Positions 44,333-54,100 of a stretch of 64,000 nt of DNA are shown one piece after another. A program made the position numbers and the translations under genes. Position 1 is the stretch's first letter; each line of letters opens with the position of its first letter. This DNA is from Saprospiraceae bacterium (GTDB lineage: Bacteria; Bacteroidota; Bacteroidia; Chitinophagales; Saprospiraceae): NCBI GenBank assembly GCA_026982695.1, contig JALSGS010000052.1:61475-125474 (forward strand), written 5' to 3'. Below the pieces are notes generated by a model that had not been told where the DNA came from, did no database searches, and worked only from the letters and a program-made list of their open reading frames with translations.

Positions 44333-44905
44333 ATGAAAAGCAATGCGATGAAAAAATCGGAAAAGCCGGGCAGAGTCAGAGCACACGACCTGATATTTGA
44401 AGAGATGTTAAGTGCGTCGGCGATACAAACGCGTGTCACAGCTTTGGGTCAACAAATTGCTCGTGACTACGTGCACAGGCGACCTGTGGTGCTTTCCGTA
44501 CTTAATGGCTCATTCATTTTTACGGCTGATCTAATGCGCGCCTGCCCTATAGATTGCGAAGTGTCTTTTGTCAAGGTAGCTTCCTATGTGGGGCAACATT
44601 CTTCGGGCAAAGTGCGTCAACTGATTGGGCTAGATGAACAGTTGCGGGGGCGTCACGTCATTATTTCCGAAGATATTGTGGACTCGGGTTTTACGATGCG
44701 TTGGCTGATGGAGGAAGTTCGGCACATGGAACCCGCTTCCGTGTCGTTAGCCGTACTCTTGCTCAAGCCAGAAGCACTGCAAACAGAAGTCGCGATTGAT
44801 TATTTGGGCTTTGAGATACCGAATGTGTTTGTCATTGGCTATGGGCTTGACTACAATGGATTAGGACGCAACTTGCCTGCCATCTATCAAAAATGCGATG
44901 AATAA
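44333..44905 (+). CDS. hpt: Hypoxanthine phosphoribosyltransferase
   Basis: This salvages hypoxanthine and guanine using PRPP to give IMP and GMP. With ATG 44333 the product is 190 residues; ATG 44348 (185 residues) is equally plausible, and the frame before it looks non-coding. Visible are SVLNGSFIF, the flexible-loop region SSGKVRQL and the PRPP motif VIISEDIVDSGFTM, a close variant of the usual VEDIIDTG. The end carries FVIGYGLDYNGLGRNLP, typical of HPRT. It overlaps the inositol monophosphatase start by one base (TAATG), so they are translationally coupled. Confidence 0.94.
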   Translation: MKSNAMKKSEKPGRVRAHDLIFEEMLSASAIQTRVTALGQQIARDYVHRRPVVLSVLNGSFIFTADLMRACPIDCEVSFVKVASYVGQHSSGKVRQLIGLDEQLRGRHVIISEDIVDSGFTMRWLMEEVRHMEPASVSLAVLLLKPEALQTEVAIDYLGFEIPNVFVIGYGLDYNGLGRNLPAIYQKCDE

Positions 44906-45708
44906 TGCAACTGGAGCACATTTGCCAACAGGCCATGGAGCTGATTAAGGCGGTAGGGCAGTGGCAACTGGCTGAACAGCAACGCGTACGCACAGCCGAT
45001 GTAGAAGTGAAAGCGCACAATAGCTTGGTCAGCTATGTGGACAAAGAGTCTGAGCGCCGGCTGGTAGCGGGCCTTTTGGATATCTTGCCCCAAAGTACTT
45101 TCCTGACTGAAGAACGGACTGTGGCTGCGCGAACAAGTGCCCAGCAATGGATTATCGACCCACTCGATGGCACTACTAACTACCTGCACGGATTGCCGTG
45201 TTTTGGCATAAGTGTGGCTTTACAGTTGGACGGTGCATTAGTAGCTGGGTTGGTCTACGATCCACCCCATGATGAGCTTTTTGTGGCTTGGAGGGGGGGC
45301 GGGGCATGGTGTAATGGACAACGCATTACTGTGCGAGCCAATAAACAGCTTGCACAAGCACTCTTAGCTACGGGCTTTCCTTATTACGATTATTCTTTGT
45401 TAGGCAACTACTTACGAGCTTTCAAACATTTCGTGCAGCATACACGTGGGGTGCGCCGATGGGGAGCTGCTGCTATCGATTTGGCTTGGACAGCTTGTGG
45501 GCGTTTTGATGGTTTCTTTGAGTACAGCCTCAATCCTTGGGATGTAGCAGCTGGTATCGTGTTGGTGTGCGAAGCAGGTGGCTATGTCAGCGACTTCCAT
45601 GGCTATGATCGTGCACTGGACAGTGGGCAGATATTGGCTGCCTCACCTACCATCCATCGAGCCATGTTAGAAGTGTTGTGCTCAGCTTTTTCGACAAATG
45701 ACGCATAG
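44905..45708 (+). CDS. Inositol monophosphatase family protein
   Basis: 267 residues of the IMPase/SuhB/CysQ superfamily. The metal site DPLDGTTNY (about 91-99) and WDVAAGIVLV-x-EAGG near 215 are intact, and the upstream Glu of the TEER motif (near 71) is present. Family members remove phosphate from inositol phosphates, from histidinol phosphate or from PAP; the sequence does not decide between these. It is co-translated with hpt. A purine-salvage link would suit a nucleotide phosphatase (PAP) role, but that is inference. Confidence 0.9.
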   Translation: MQLEHICQQAMELIKAVGQWQLAEQQRVRTADVEVKAHNSLVSYVDKESERRLVAGLLDILPQSTFLTEERTVAARTSAQQWIIDPLDGTTNYLHGLPCFGISVALQLDGALVAGLVYDPPHDELFVAWRGGGAWCNGQRITVRANKQLAQALLATGFPYYDYSLLGNYLRAFKHFVQHTRGVRRWGAAAIDLAWTACGRFDGFFEYSLNPWDVAAGIVLVCEAGGYVSDFHGYDRALDSGQILAASPTIHRAMLEVLCSAFSTNDA

Positions 45709-45813
45709 GGTGAGTCTGTCTGAATGTAGTAGAGGTTGATCGAACAAAGTGCTCTGGCAATTCGTACTGGTGCATTTTTGCCGTATTCGACTCCAACTCA
45801 TCGTGGCAAGGCT

Positions 45814-47058
45814 ATGAACGTACAAATGCTGGAAAACATTCGCATTGCTTGGCAGTCGGTGCGAACCAACCTGCTCAGAGCTGTACTCACGCTGGCAATT
45901 ATTGCTCTGGGCATCATGGCTTTGGTCGGCATTCTCACTGCTATAGATAGTGCGATATATAGTCTTAATGCCAATTTCAATCAGTTAGGCGCTAATTCAT
46001 TTACAATAGAACCAAAGGGTAGTGGGGTGTCGGGGCATCGAGGTGGCCGACGTGCCAAAAAAGGCGAGCCCATCACCTGGAAGCAAGCTGTAGATTTTAA
46101 GGAGCGGTTTGATTTTCCTGCTCGCGTATCGGTCAATTTTACCTGTACTTCTTCAGCTGTAGTCAAGCACGCTGAGGAGCAAACCAATCCCATTGTACTG
46201 ATCGAAGCTGTGGACGAGGTGTATCTCGAGGTGCATAGCTTTGAACTAGCGGAAGGGCGCAATTTTACCGTACGCGAAGCATGGGAAGGAAGCCATGTAG
46301 CCATTATCGGTCACGATATAGTCAAACAGCTCTTCGAGAATAAACCACAGAGGGCATTAGGCCAAGTCATCGCTATTGGTAATCTGAAGTTTCGCGTCGT
46401 AGGTGTACTGCAGTCCAGAGGGACGAGCATGAATAGAAGCGAAGATCGACGGGTGCTCATTCCGTTAGTTATAGGCAAGCGATTCTTTGGCTCATCGCGC
46501 ACCAACTACCAAATAGAAGTAGCTACTTATCGTACCGAAGACATAGACCACGCCATTGCTGCAGCTACCGCTTTGATGCGCAACGTGCGGCGCCTAAAAG
46601 CTGCACAGGACAATGACTTTGAGATGTACAAGAGCGATAGCCTGGTGAAAACCATTAGAGAAGATACCACCAAGTTTCGCCTGGGTGCCGTTGCCATTGG
46701 CCTAATGACGCTTTTGGGAGCTGCCATTGGCTTGATGAATATCATGCTGGTATCAGTTACTGAACGCACGCGAGAGATTGGTATTCGCAAGGCATTGGGT
46801 GCTACGCGCAAAAGTATTTTGGCCCAATTTCTCACCGAAGCAGTAATGATTTGTCAGATGGGCGGGATAGTGGGCATTGTCTTGGGAATTTTGGTGGGCA
46901 ACCTCGTGACGCTATGGATGGGAGGTACTTTTCTCATTCCCTGGCTGTGGATCGGGTTGGCAATAGCCGTTACTATGGCAGTAGGCCTCATTTCGGGGTT
47001 ATACCCAGCATTGAAGGCAGCTCACCTCGATCCTATAGAGTCATTGCGGTATGAATAA
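45814..47058 (+). CDS. MacB/FtsX-type ABC transporter permease
   Basis: 414 residues from ATG 45814 (the frame extends further but not as protein). The topology is that of the MacB family: one membrane helix (about 20-45), a large extracytoplasmic MacB_PCD domain (about 46-275), then three helices with the FtsX core ([20 protein letters not shown], about 312-331; [19 protein letters not shown] at the end). Such permeases work with a LolD-like ATPase in lipoprotein release, efflux or signal transmission. No ATPase gene is next to it, which is unusual. No promoter is evident. Confidence 0.9.
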   Translation: MNVQMLENIRIAWQSVRTNLLRAVLTLAIIALGIMALVGILTAIDSAIYSLNANFNQLGANSFTIEPKGSGVSGHRGGRRAKKGEPITWKQAVDFKERFDFPARVSVNFTCTSSAVVKHAEEQTNPIVLIEAVDEVYLEVHSFELAEGRNFTVREAWEGSHVAIIGHDIVKQLFENKPQRALGQVIAIGNLKFRVVGVLQSRGTSMNRSEDRRVLIPLVIGKRFFGSSRTNYQIEVATYRTEDIDHAIAAATALMRNVRRLKAAQDNDFEMYKSDSLVKTIREDTTKFRLGAVAIGLMTLLGAAIGLMNIMLVSVTERTREIGIRKALGATRKSILAQFLTEAVMICQMGGIVGIVLGILVGNLVTLWMGGTFLIPWLWIGLAIAVTMAVGLISGLYPALKAAHLDPIESLRYE

Positions 47059-47178
47059 GGAATCTGAGAGAACTATCCAGTAGGCTTGCGAGACTTCTAC
47101 CCTAAGAATGGCTGCTCAGCTCATTCACCAAAGAGAGCCGTAGTAACGGCAGGCATGTGGATTGTAAGCTGTACTCTG

Positions 47179-48108
47179 TTATGCTTCTATAGCCCACAAA
47201 ATGAGGGTGCGATCGTCGCTGGCAGATACGAGGTGTCGTTCGTCAAGCCAGCGCAGCGCATTGACCGAATGAGCATGGCCCCGATCACGCACGCGTTCCA
47301 GCCCTTTGAGTAATGTGAGCTGCTCTGAATCCCATAACCGGATGGTCTTGTCGCGGCTGCCCGTAGCGATGTATTTTCCGCTAGGATGCACGGCAATGCT
47401 ATTGATGGTAAACATATGGGCAGGCACTGTTTGGTGTACTGTAGGTGAATCGGCCAATACCCATCGCTTGAGCTGAGCATCGCGGCCTCCACTCAGCAAC
47501 CAGGTAGTGTGAGGCACATATCGCACGGTAAAGACAGAGTTGTCATGTGCTGATTCAATGCAGTGTCGAATAGAGAAGTCTTCGGCATCGAGCAAGTAAA
47601 TATTGTGATCACTTGCACCTACAGCAATTTCATTGCGGGAGGCATAGTAATCTAGTGTACGCAGGCTTCTTGTGGCGAGATGTAGTTGCCAGGAGCAGGT
47701 ACTCGTATCGACATCCCATAGGTTGAGATCCCCATCTTCTCCTGCTGTAAGAATGTATTTGCCTATGGGCAGAATGGCGAAAATGGCGCCTTTATGGGCT
47801 TGTACATGTCGCGGTTGGCCCTTGCCTATAGGCAGCCAGTGCAGCATTCCTTGCATCGTACCTGCCAATACGAGTTGCTTGTCTGGAAGCGTGCATAGTG
47901 CAAACACTTGTCCAGAAGTACGTGCAATTAGCTGCCCTTGTTCGGGCTGGTCTTTTTTCCAGCCAGCCACAAGTGCATCGCCACCACCACTCACGAAATC
48001 GTAAGGACCTATAGGCCCACCCAAAGCGTAAATACACGCCCTATGGCCAGACAGCTGGTTAAGCGCTTTTGATTTCACGTCGGGAAAATAGGACAATTTT
48101 TTCATCAT
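47179..48108 (-). CDS. WD40 repeat beta-propeller protein
   Basis: 309 residues, start ATG 48108 (48105 also possible), no signal peptide. Seven WD40 blades are readable by their GH and WD-type ends: LSGHRACIYAL, VQAHKGAIFAILP, GDLNLWDV, ARDNSVFTV-like SAHDNSVFTVRYV, AQLKRWVL, GSRDKTIRLWD and DDRTLILWAIE. A seven-bladed propeller offers a cytoplasmic protein-binding platform. The gene follows the DUF5691-like gene by about 90 bases on the same strand, so they may be linked. The partner is unknown. Confidence 0.85.
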   Translation of the reverse strand: MMKKLSYFPDVKSKALNQLSGHRACIYALGGPIGPYDFVSGGGDALVAGWKKDQPEQGQLIARTSGQVFALCTLPDKQLVLAGTMQGMLHWLPIGKGQPRHVQAHKGAIFAILPIGKYILTAGEDGDLNLWDVDTSTCSWQLHLATRSLRTLDYYASRNEIAVGASDHNIYLLDAEDFSIRHCIESAHDNSVFTVRYVPHTTWLLSGGRDAQLKRWVLADSPTVHQTVPAHMFTINSIAVHPSGKYIATGSRDKTIRLWDSEQLTLLKGLERVRDRGHAHSVNALRWLDERHLVSASDDRTLILWAIEA

Positions 48109-48199
48109 AAAAGCATGGTTGGAACAATTTGATTTCAGAAAGTTGTGCGTACCACTACTACTCAGCAAGTCTGTACTGCTGCTATGCAACGGATGGCGT

Positions 48200-49774
48200 T
48201 TACTGTAATAAGCACAAGTGAATCTCGGCACGCAACTGCACGATTGCTGCAATGCGTTGTTGGGATTGCGGATACATCCATTGCGTGCTTTCGAGTAGCT
48301 GTTGCAGGTGTGCTATTCGACTATGCCATGCGGCTCGTTCGAGCACCTGCCATAGCTGGGGGTGTGTCTGAGCGGACAATTCAATGAGAAATGTAGCTGA
48401 GCCACTACCCCATAACGGCGCGGAAAGGAGCTGCCACGCGCGCTGCACGAGCTCGTCCGACCACGCTTTTTGTGCTTTGGCTAAAATGGTGCGGGCAGCT
48501 GGAGCTGCATTGAGATTTTTTTGGCGCTGCAGCACTTGCACCATCCATTGGGAATAGGTGTGGGAAGGCGTGACGTCGAGCAAGGCCTGCATAGCCCATG
48601 GCCAAGAATGTGTGGCAGTAGGGGGGGCTTCAATCCAGAAGTCCCACAAAGCGCGCAAAAGTGCATTGTAGCCAAAAGTGCGTACAGCCAAGGCACTGCC
48701 CCCAAGGAGTGCCCCGGCAAAATGCGTGCGGGCAGCAGCTTGTACCCACCGATTGGGGCCCCAGCCCAAGTGCTGGAGCAGCAGTTTGGGCGGTACTAGT
48801 GAAAGTAGATACCACAGCCAGTATGCTTCTTGCATGGTGTAGGCATGCGACGAAGTGTTGGGTGGCGCTATAAGGCTGGGCAAATGCATTATGCTAGCCG
48901 AATCCATGGCAAGGCGCCGCCACCAAAGATCAAAAGTAGCCGAATCATCGAATGTGAGATGGAGCTGTTGCCGCTTGGGGTGTAGGGTACGTGCAAGTGC
49001 TGCCAATATTTCCGTTCGAAAGGGATGCTGCTCAAATCGGGCAAGAAGGGTAGCTGCTAAATAGCGGGAAGGAGCTTCCGCTACCTCTAAAGCCCATACG
49101 ACCAAGGGCAGGTCTGTTGGCTGTAGTTGGCGTTCCAGAATTTGAAGCAGTGCATTTTGCCAAGATGGCCGTGCGGAGAAGGCTGCCTGCCATGCTTGTG
49201 CAAAGCAGGCGGGCTGTGTTTTGCGCAAGCGCAACAGTTCTAACCATTGGTCTTGTGTGCCAGAGTGCAACGTGGCAGGCGCACTGCTGATAGCTTTGAG
49301 CCATGGTAGATGTTGGGTGGCGATCCAGCGTGCACGCGCATCGGCTATGGGAGCCAGTAATGGCCATAGGCGAGGTGCTGCAGTGCAGCAATCGAATAGT
49401 GCTGGCCAGAGTTCATCCGGGATGGTGCGCTTGTGTTGGCGCAATTGCCAGATAAACTCAGGTAGTCCTTCTCGCCATTGGGGCTGGGTGAGGCGCTTCA
49501 ACAGAGAAATTGCACTTTGGCCAATCACCTTTTGGGAGGTCGTAGAAGGGGGTGGTGTAGGCAGACCACCTGACCACTTTTCTAAAGGGAAGCCAGCACG
49601 GCGTCGGAGCCACGTCCAACTCAAGGCGCGCAGCAGCCATGTAGCGTCGTCAGCTTCTACAATCCCTGCTTTGATAAGTATGCGCAGCAACTCATCGGGA
49701 AGGATCGCTCGTTGGGATCCCAAAAGGGCGATACGCACTAAGGTTTCCCAAGACATGTGCTCTGATTGCGGCAT
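48200..49774 (-). CDS. Large helical protein, DUF5691-like
   Basis: 524 residues without signal peptide or membrane helix, all alpha and very rich in Trp, Leu, Gln and Ala. The beginning (WETLVRIALLGSQRAILPDELLRIL) resembles DUF5691, found elsewhere in clusters with SWIM zinc-finger, MoxR AAA, DUF5682 and VWA genes. None of those partners lies here, so this would be a stray member, and the assignment rests on a short N-terminal match. HEAT-like repetition is a possible alternative. It is followed by the WD40 gene on the same strand. Confidence 0.5.
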   Translation of the reverse strand: MPQSEHMSWETLVRIALLGSQRAILPDELLRILIKAGIVEADDATWLLRALSWTWLRRRAGFPLEKWSGGLPTPPPSTTSQKVIGQSAISLLKRLTQPQWREGLPEFIWQLRQHKRTIPDELWPALFDCCTAAPRLWPLLAPIADARARWIATQHLPWLKAISSAPATLHSGTQDQWLELLRLRKTQPACFAQAWQAAFSARPSWQNALLQILERQLQPTDLPLVVWALEVAEAPSRYLAATLLARFEQHPFRTEILAALARTLHPKRQQLHLTFDDSATFDLWWRRLAMDSASIMHLPSLIAPPNTSSHAYTMQEAYWLWYLLSLVPPKLLLQHLGWGPNRWVQAAARTHFAGALLGGSALAVRTFGYNALLRALWDFWIEAPPTATHSWPWAMQALLDVTPSHTYSQWMVQVLQRQKNLNAAPAARTILAKAQKAWSDELVQRAWQLLSAPLWGSGSATFLIELSAQTHPQLWQVLERAAWHSRIAHLQQLLESTQWMYPQSQQRIAAIVQLRAEIHLCLLQ

Positions 49775-49822
49775 GATGTGGGATTAATATGGTGACACCT
49801 TTAGCCAAAGGGATGCGAATGC

Positions 49823-50662
49823 TTATCCACGTATCCACAGCAGATAAACAGCAGCGTATGGCAATAAAAAGATAAACCCATCGAAGCGGTCAAGCATTCC
49901 CCCATGGCCAGGCATGATCACTCCCGAATCTTTGACACCTACACTGCGCTTGAGCATCGACTCAACTAAATCGCCAATGGTGCCAAATACTCCTACAATG
50001 CCTCCCAGAATTATCCAATCGAAGGTTGGGAGCTCATCAAAAATGTACCCTAGCAACCCGCCTACAGCTACTGTAATCAGTATGCCACCTAAGGTGCCCT
50101 CTACTGTTTTATTAGGCGATACATGAGGCGCCAGTGGGTGCCGTCCCAGTGTAGAGCCAACCACATAAGCACCTGTATCGTTAGCCCATGTGAGCAGCAG
50201 CAATCCAAATACAGTATTGGCAAAAAACTCTTGTTCTTTGAAGGCTATGAAGTCCAACAATGCAAAAGGTGCACCGATGTACACCATGCCTAATACCAAC
50301 CAAGCCATATTTTGAAATGCATGGCGAGAACCAATTGCCAACTCGTAAATAAATCCTAGAAAAATAAGTGGAGAAAAGAGCAGTGCACTGGCAATGACGA
50401 ATTCTTCGTTAAAATGGATGTAGTGAAACTGCAATAGCGTAGCTAAGACGAATGGCGTGAGGCCCAAAGCAATGCCTAACCCTATTCGCACCAATTCTCG
50501 AGTACGCCTATACCCCATCACCATTCGGTAAAACTCCCACAAACACAAAGCAGTGATTAAGGCAAACAGGGAAATAAACGAATAACGCCCCCCATACAAA
50601 CCGCCTAACATGACCACTATGAAGATTGCAGCTGAAATAATGCGGCGGATAAGTCCTTTCAT
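49823..50662 (-). CDS. cdsA: Phosphatidate cytidylyltransferase
   Basis: This makes CDP-diacylglycerol from phosphatidate and CTP, the branch point to all membrane phospholipids. The 279 residues include about eight helices and the family signature near the end: SMLKRSVGVKDSGVIMPGHGG followed by DRFDG (about 232-258). Length and motifs are normal. Its start overlaps the stop of the CPBP protease gene (ATGA), so the two are co-translated, an arrangement seen in other Bacteroidota. Confidence 0.95.
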   Translation of the reverse strand: MKGLIRRIISAAIFIVVMLGGLYGGRYSFISLFALITALCLWEFYRMVMGYRRTRELVRIGLGIALGLTPFVLATLLQFHYIHFNEEFVIASALLFSPLIFLGFIYELAIGSRHAFQNMAWLVLGMVYIGAPFALLDFIAFKEQEFFANTVFGLLLLTWANDTGAYVVGSTLGRHPLAPHVSPNKTVEGTLGGILITVAVGGLLGYIFDELPTFDWIILGGIVGVFGTIGDLVESMLKRSVGVKDSGVIMPGHGGMLDRFDGFIFLLPYAAVYLLWIRG

Positions 50663-51708
50663 ATTGTGGGGTGGTTTTGCGTGGAGGTCGAAGTAGAAGT
50701 CTCTTCAGCCACAAGCCGATGTATATGATGCCCGATGAGGAGCACCAAGGCCAACGAAGCCAGACTGCTAGGCCAAGTGAAGGGTTCTGCACTTTCTGGC
50801 TCTAACTCTACGACTAGCTCGCGAAAATAATAGGCGGCTAACACCTGGACTGCGTTGTTGGCAAAATGAGCCAGTATGGGAATCCACAAGTTGCGGGTCC
50901 AATAGAACAGATAACCCAGCACAGCACCTAGTGCAAAGCGAGGCAAGAAACCCTCAAACTGCATGTGAAAAGCACTGAATAGCAATGCAGTAATCCATAT
51001 GGCAGCTATGCCTTGTCCCCACATTTTTTCAAATGTCTGTTGCAAGAGACCGCGAAAAATGAACTCTTCACCTATAGCTGGCACTAAGGCAATAATCAGC
51101 AGGTTGACTAGTAGCTCATGGGGTGTTTCCATCACCAGTAATGCCTTGATCATTTCATTAGTCGCATCTTCCATATGCACCATCCATTCGGGCAAGGGCA
51201 TTTGGTGGTTGATCCAGTACAGTGCTTGTGCCAAGGGAAATGACACCAAAATGAAAAGTACCCCCCATCCAGCCAATACCACATGAGGTGGGCGATGTAC
51301 TTTAAGTGCCCAAGGCCACTGCGCTCTAAAAAGTACCCAGGCTGTGGCTAATGCCGGCAATAGGAAGGTACACAAGTGATTGATGAAAATGCTCCACCGG
51401 ATAAACCTACGCGTGGATCGGTCGCTGTGCTCGTTGAAAGTTGCCAACACTGAAGGTAAATCATAGCCCCACTCCTGCCCAAAAAGCCATACGGCAAAAC
51501 TGCCCAGCAGGGTACCTAAAAAGATAAAGCCTATCAGAAGGATCAGTTGGAGATGTACGGGCCAACTATCTCCGATACTTTTATAGTTTAGATGCGAAGA
51601 GCTATTGGTCAAGTTCATGTCCATTCCCGTTTGTCTTGCTCGATATATTTGGTTTGGTGGGGCAAATTGTGGAGCATAGGGGGCATTTTCGACAGCGAAA
51701 TCCGACAT
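50659..51708 (-). CDS. CPBP family intramembrane metalloprotease (CAAX-type)
   Basis: 349 residues from ATG 51708. After a non-conserved start come six to eight membrane helices with the CPBP/Abi motifs: EEFIFRGLLQ (motif 1, two glutamates and an arginine), SAFHMQFE (motif 2) and LWIPILAHFANN (motif 3). The family includes CAAX-box proteases and bacterial intramembrane proteases or bacteriocin-immunity proteins. Substrates here are unknown. It overlaps cdsA by four bases, so it probably acts in membrane maintenance. Confidence 0.9.
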   Translation of the reverse strand: MSDFAVENAPYAPQFAPPNQIYRARQTGMDMNLTNSSSHLNYKSIGDSWPVHLQLILLIGFIFLGTLLGSFAVWLFGQEWGYDLPSVLATFNEHSDRSTRRFIRWSIFINHLCTFLLPALATAWVLFRAQWPWALKVHRPPHVVLAGWGVLFILVSFPLAQALYWINHQMPLPEWMVHMEDATNEMIKALLVMETPHELLVNLLIIALVPAIGEEFIFRGLLQQTFEKMWGQGIAAIWITALLFSAFHMQFEGFLPRFALGAVLGYLFYWTRNLWIPILAHFANNAVQVLAAYYFRELVVELEPESAEPFTWPSSLASLALVLLIGHHIHRLVAEETSTSTSTQNHPTI

Positions 51709-51780
51709 TTGCGCCGTAGTTATTTGCCACAATAGGTAGCAAGATATATAGCCTTTTTCCTATCAGCTTAATCCATAGCC

Positions 51781-52506
51781 ATGGCTCAGACCCATACGCG
51801 ATTGAGTGTCAATGTCAATAAAGTGGCCCTATTGCGCAACTCAAGAGGCGGCAATTTACCCAATCTAGTACAGGTAGCCAAAGACTGTGAGGCCTTCGGT
51901 GCCGAAGGCATTACCGTACATCCTCGTCCCGATGAGCGCCACATTCGCTACGCAGATGTGCCGGCATTGAAAGAGGTACTCACTACTGAGTTCAATATCG
52001 AGGGGTATCCTTCGGAGCGCTTCCTCGAGCTGGTGTGCACATATCGCCCACACCAGTGTACATTGGTACCTGACGATCCCCACCAGCTTACCTCCGATCA
52101 CGGGTGGGATACCATTGGCCAAAGGGCTTTTCTACAAGAAGTGGTAGCGCGTTTACACGAGCATGGTATCCGCGTCAGTCTCTTTATTGATCCTACTCCC
52201 GAGCTTGTCGAAGGAGCTAAGACAGTAGGGGCCGATCGCGTGGAGCTTTACACAGGCCCCTATGCCCATCAGTTTGCACAAGACCCAGATGCCGCTATTG
52301 GGCCTTATGTGCGAGCTGCACAAGCAGCCCAACACATTGGCCTCGGTCTCAATGCAGGCCATGACCTCAATTTGGATAACCTACAGTTTTTCAAACAGCA
52401 CGTGCCTGGCCTGCTCGAAGTCTCAATTGGGCATGCGCTCATATGCGATGCTTTGTATTATGGCCTCCACAATACGATCCAGATGTATTTGCGTCAATTG
52501 CGGTAA
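51781..52506 (+). CDS. pdxJ: Pyridoxine 5'-phosphate synthase
   Basis: This condenses 1-deoxyxylulose 5-phosphate with 3-amino-2-oxopropyl phosphate to pyridoxine phosphate in vitamin B6 synthesis. The 241-residue TIM-barrel protein starts with RLSVNVNKVALLRNSRGG and shows ITVHPRPDERHIR, the TLVPDDPHQLTSDHGW loop, FIDPTPE and GLNAGHDLN, all family markers. Length is normal. It is divergent from the CPBP gene and convergent with the oxidoreductase gene at a 19-base gap. pdxA is not in the window. Confidence 0.97.
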   Translation: MAQTHTRLSVNVNKVALLRNSRGGNLPNLVQVAKDCEAFGAEGITVHPRPDERHIRYADVPALKEVLTTEFNIEGYPSERFLELVCTYRPHQCTLVPDDPHQLTSDHGWDTIGQRAFLQEVVARLHEHGIRVSLFIDPTPELVEGAKTVGADRVELYTGPYAHQFAQDPDAAIGPYVRAAQAAQHIGLGLNAGHDLNLDNLQFFKQHVPGLLEVSIGHALICDALYYGLHNTIQMYLRQLR

Positions 52507-52525
52507 ATACAGTGCAGCTGTGCCC

Positions 52526-53884
52526 CTAATGTACTACGACTAGCTCTTCGGGATCCCAGCGAATGATGCGCTCCTCGAAGTAACTGTTGTTGCACAACAG
52601 TGCAGGAGCTGCTGCACGGTAACCAAAAAGTGCATCTTCAATTACAGGATTCCCTGTACGCATGCTGTGAAAAAAGTTGACGAAGTGATCGTAATGAGCG
52701 CCTTTATAGTGAGGTTCAGCCTGATAATGCATTTTCTTGGGTGGAAGCATACGTGCTCGAGGTGCTACGGGCGTGCCCCCTTCTGATATCTTTTGTTGGA
52801 AGAAGGCATCGTCAAGTGGGTCAACAGAAATGTTTTTGTACAAAAACACGTCGTTCCAAGTGACGTCCATGGCACCTTCATTGCCCACCAGGCGCAAAAA
52901 CGTATTGCCTGAAGTGCCATCTACAAAGTTGACGCGCAGCGACAAATTGAACCCAGGATGCGTGGTGCACTCTGGATAGTCAAATATGCCCAACAGCACA
53001 TCAGGCACTTCTCGACCATCTTTCCAATAGCGCAATCCACCAGTAGCTACGATCTTGCGAGGCCCCTTGCTACTTGTGATGTAGTGTAGGCTTGAAAAAA
53101 GATGCACGAATAAATCACCAGATACGCCTGTGCCGTAATCGCGATAATTGCGCCAGCGGAAAAATCGCAATGGGTCCCATGGCCGTTGCATGGTAATGCT
53201 CAAATAACGGTCCCAATCGACAGTCTCGGGGGACGCATCCTCTGGAATGGGATATTGCCAGGCGCCCAATGGCGAATTACGCGCCCAAAACCCCTCAGCA
53301 TAGTTTAACTGTCCGATCGCACCTGCTTCATACAGCTCTTTAGCCTTTTCATTGCCCAATGAGCTCATTCCTTGGCTACCCACTTGAAAGACCTTGCCAC
53401 TTTGTTGTTGGGCAGCAATGATGGCAGCTCCTTCATCTACAGCATACACCATGGGCTTTTCGCAGTACACGGCCTTGCCAGCTGCTAAGGCTTCTACAGC
53501 AATCTTTTTGTGCCAAAAGTCGGGCGTGGCGACAATGACCGCATCAATTTCGGAACGAGCCAATATTTCGCGATAATCGCGCGTGACGAACAGGTCTTTC
53601 CCCCAGCGCTGGCGGGCTTGAGCCAGGCGTCCATCGTACAAGTCACATGCAGCTACTATCTGAACCCCAGGTATAGAAAGGGCTGTGGTCACATCAGCTA
53701 TCCCCATACCTCCAGCGCCAATTACGGCAATTTGAATGTGATCGTTGGCGCTGAAAGAACGCCGGCGGCTCAGCCATTCGGGAAGCACATCGGGTTGGCG
53801 ACCCAACAGCTCTACGCCACAGGCCATTGCTGCCGACCCCCAGGCAAGCTTGTGCAAAAAGCTACGTCGAGAAGAGCGGGACAT
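52526..53884 (-). CDS. Gfo/Idh/MocA family oxidoreductase, Tat-exported
   Basis: 452 residues. The N-terminus SRSSRRSFLHKLAWG is a twin-arginine signal. The Rossmann motif GAGGMG near residue 56 and EKPM near 143 (the Lys-Pro pair of the family) bind NAD(P). The C-terminal half has the Gfo/Idh/MocA alpha/beta fold (RNYRDYGTGVSGDL, HPGFNLSLRVNF). Tat-targeted members with tightly held cofactor act on sugars or glycosides in the periplasm. The exact substrate is unknown. It stands alone. Confidence 0.92.
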   Translation of the reverse strand: MSRSSRRSFLHKLAWGSAAMACGVELLGRQPDVLPEWLSRRRSFSANDHIQIAVIGAGGMGIADVTTALSIPGVQIVAACDLYDGRLAQARQRWGKDLFVTRDYREILARSEIDAVIVATPDFWHKKIAVEALAAGKAVYCEKPMVYAVDEGAAIIAAQQQSGKVFQVGSQGMSSLGNEKAKELYEAGAIGQLNYAEGFWARNSPLGAWQYPIPEDASPETVDWDRYLSITMQRPWDPLRFFRWRNYRDYGTGVSGDLFVHLFSSLHYITSSKGPRKIVATGGLRYWKDGREVPDVLLGIFDYPECTTHPGFNLSLRVNFVDGTSGNTFLRLVGNEGAMDVTWNDVFLYKNISVDPLDDAFFQQKISEGGTPVAPRARMLPPKKMHYQAEPHYKGAHYDHFVNFFHSMRTGNPVIEDALFGYRAAAPALLCNNSYFEERIIRWDPEELVVVH

Positions 53885-54100
53885 AAAATGGGTGATTTTT
53901 GAGATGAATAAAACTAAGATTGCGTGCTAAGAGCTGTTGGCGAGCTGTTGAAAGGTGAACATACACAAACTCAGATGACTCAATATTAGCGATTTTCGAG
54001 CATTCTGTCCAAATGGAATCTCTATAGCCTTAGTTCATTTTCATCTGCGGCTAATTGCCTGAAGCCCACGAAAGTGAGCGCTGCACTCGAAACCATGGGG

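Noticed and set aside
48405..49787. Several long antisense frames opposite the DUF5691-like gene
   Set aside because: The gene is GC-richer and Trp/Leu/Gln-rich, which keeps all frames open; only the 524-residue frame has a start, sensible composition and family-like beginning.
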